The notes under the pieces: model-generated
Told to the model about the DNA's origin: nothing
Database searches by the model: none
The model's input: only the letters and a program-made list of their open reading frames with translations
Translations under genes and position numbers: made by a program
Part shown: piece after piece, positions 63,971 through 64,000 of the stretch
Numbering within the stretch: the stretch's first letter is position 1
Layout: every line of letters begins with the position of its first letter
Assembly (NCBI RefSeq): GCF_964332355.1
Contig: NZ_OZ201293.1
Coordinates: 2,666,001-2,730,000, forward strand
From: Imbroritus primus
GTDB taxonomy: Bacteria; Pseudomonadota; Gammaproteobacteria; Burkholderiales; Burkholderiaceae
Length of the DNA stretch: 64,000 nucleotides
Direction of reading: 5' to 3'

Positions 63971-64000
63971 GACCGTGCTCCCCGCCCGACACGCGGATCA
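63967..64000 (-). CDS. C-terminal end of the partner permease (DppB type), cut by window edge
   Basis: Only the last ten codons are in the window. In the frame ending at the TGA that overlaps the dppC ATG (ATGA), they read DPRVGRGARS. DPRV/DPRI near the end is typical of DppB-type permeases, and such a gene is expected just upstream of dppC. The evidence is short, so this rests mainly on context. Confidence 0.6.
   Translation of the reverse strand, partial: DPRVGRGARS

Overview
The window is a GC-rich chromosomal segment from a betaproteobacterium, most likely Burkholderiales of the Cupriavidus/Ralstonia type. This rests on the pilSR-ccsA-ffh neighbourhood, the gene order of the cell-division cluster with a peroxiredoxin and lpxC beyond ftsZ, a Gram-negative porin, and a Bug-type periplasmic binding protein. 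Species assignment is inference. Almost everything is core housekeeping DNA. I see no integrase, insertion sequence, CRISPR array, toxin-antitoxin pair or obvious defence system.

Layout. 1-3.9 kb: class Ia ribonucleotide reductase, nrdA then nrdB (cut by the window edge), with paired NrdR-like boxes upstream of nrdA and a three-hairpin repeat between the genes. 3.9-9.2 kb, minus strand: ampD, the pilus two-component pair pilR/pilS, a small Cys-rich membrane protein and a CcsA-type membrane protein. 9.3-11.4 kb, plus: ffh and a hypoxanthine-type phosphoribosyltransferase. 11.6-14.2 kb, minus: a lytic transglycosylase and proS. 14.3-15.5 kb, plus: rppH and a CNP1-like lipoprotein. 15.5-18.6 kb, minus: rplU-rpmA, then obgE-proB after a terminator. 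18.9-26 kb, plus: ispB, tRNA-Pro(CGG), the type IV pilus genes pilB-pilC-pilD, coaE, zapD and yacG. 26-31.5 kb, minus: a Nudix hydrolase coupled to a P-loop ATPase, argJ and secA; a DUF721/DciA-like gene diverges from secA.

32.4-51.5 kb: lpxC and a peroxiredoxin, then the complete division and cell-wall (dcw) cluster on the minus strand, transcribed mraZ-rsmH-ftsL-ftsI-murE-murF-mraY-murD-ftsW-murG-murC-ddlB-ftsQ-ftsA-ftsZ. Most junctions are 4-nt ATGA overlaps. The cluster begins at a good sigma70-type promoter overlaid by four 10-bp-spaced MraZ-type boxes and ends in a strong hairpin after ftsZ. It makes lipid II cytoplasmically (MurC-F, MraY, MurG, Ddl) and supplies the divisome (FtsL/I/W/Q/A/Z).

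51.9-64 kb: coq7, a porin with its own terminator, an orphan Bug-family binding protein, a glycine-rich lipoprotein, a fadD-type acyl-CoA ligase, and a minus-strand gene string running from a dipeptide-type ABC transporter (dppB end, dppC, dppD, dppF) through a molybdopterin oxidoreductase to a predicted lipoprotein aminopeptidase (COG4324 type). This last string is the most accessory-looking part of the window.

The most useful second looks are the regulatory DNA (NrdR boxes, MraZ operator, double promoter and possible 36-residue ORF ahead of rplU), the repeat module between nrdA and nrdB, and the transporter-oxidoreductase-peptidase string. None of these amounts to a clearly new system.
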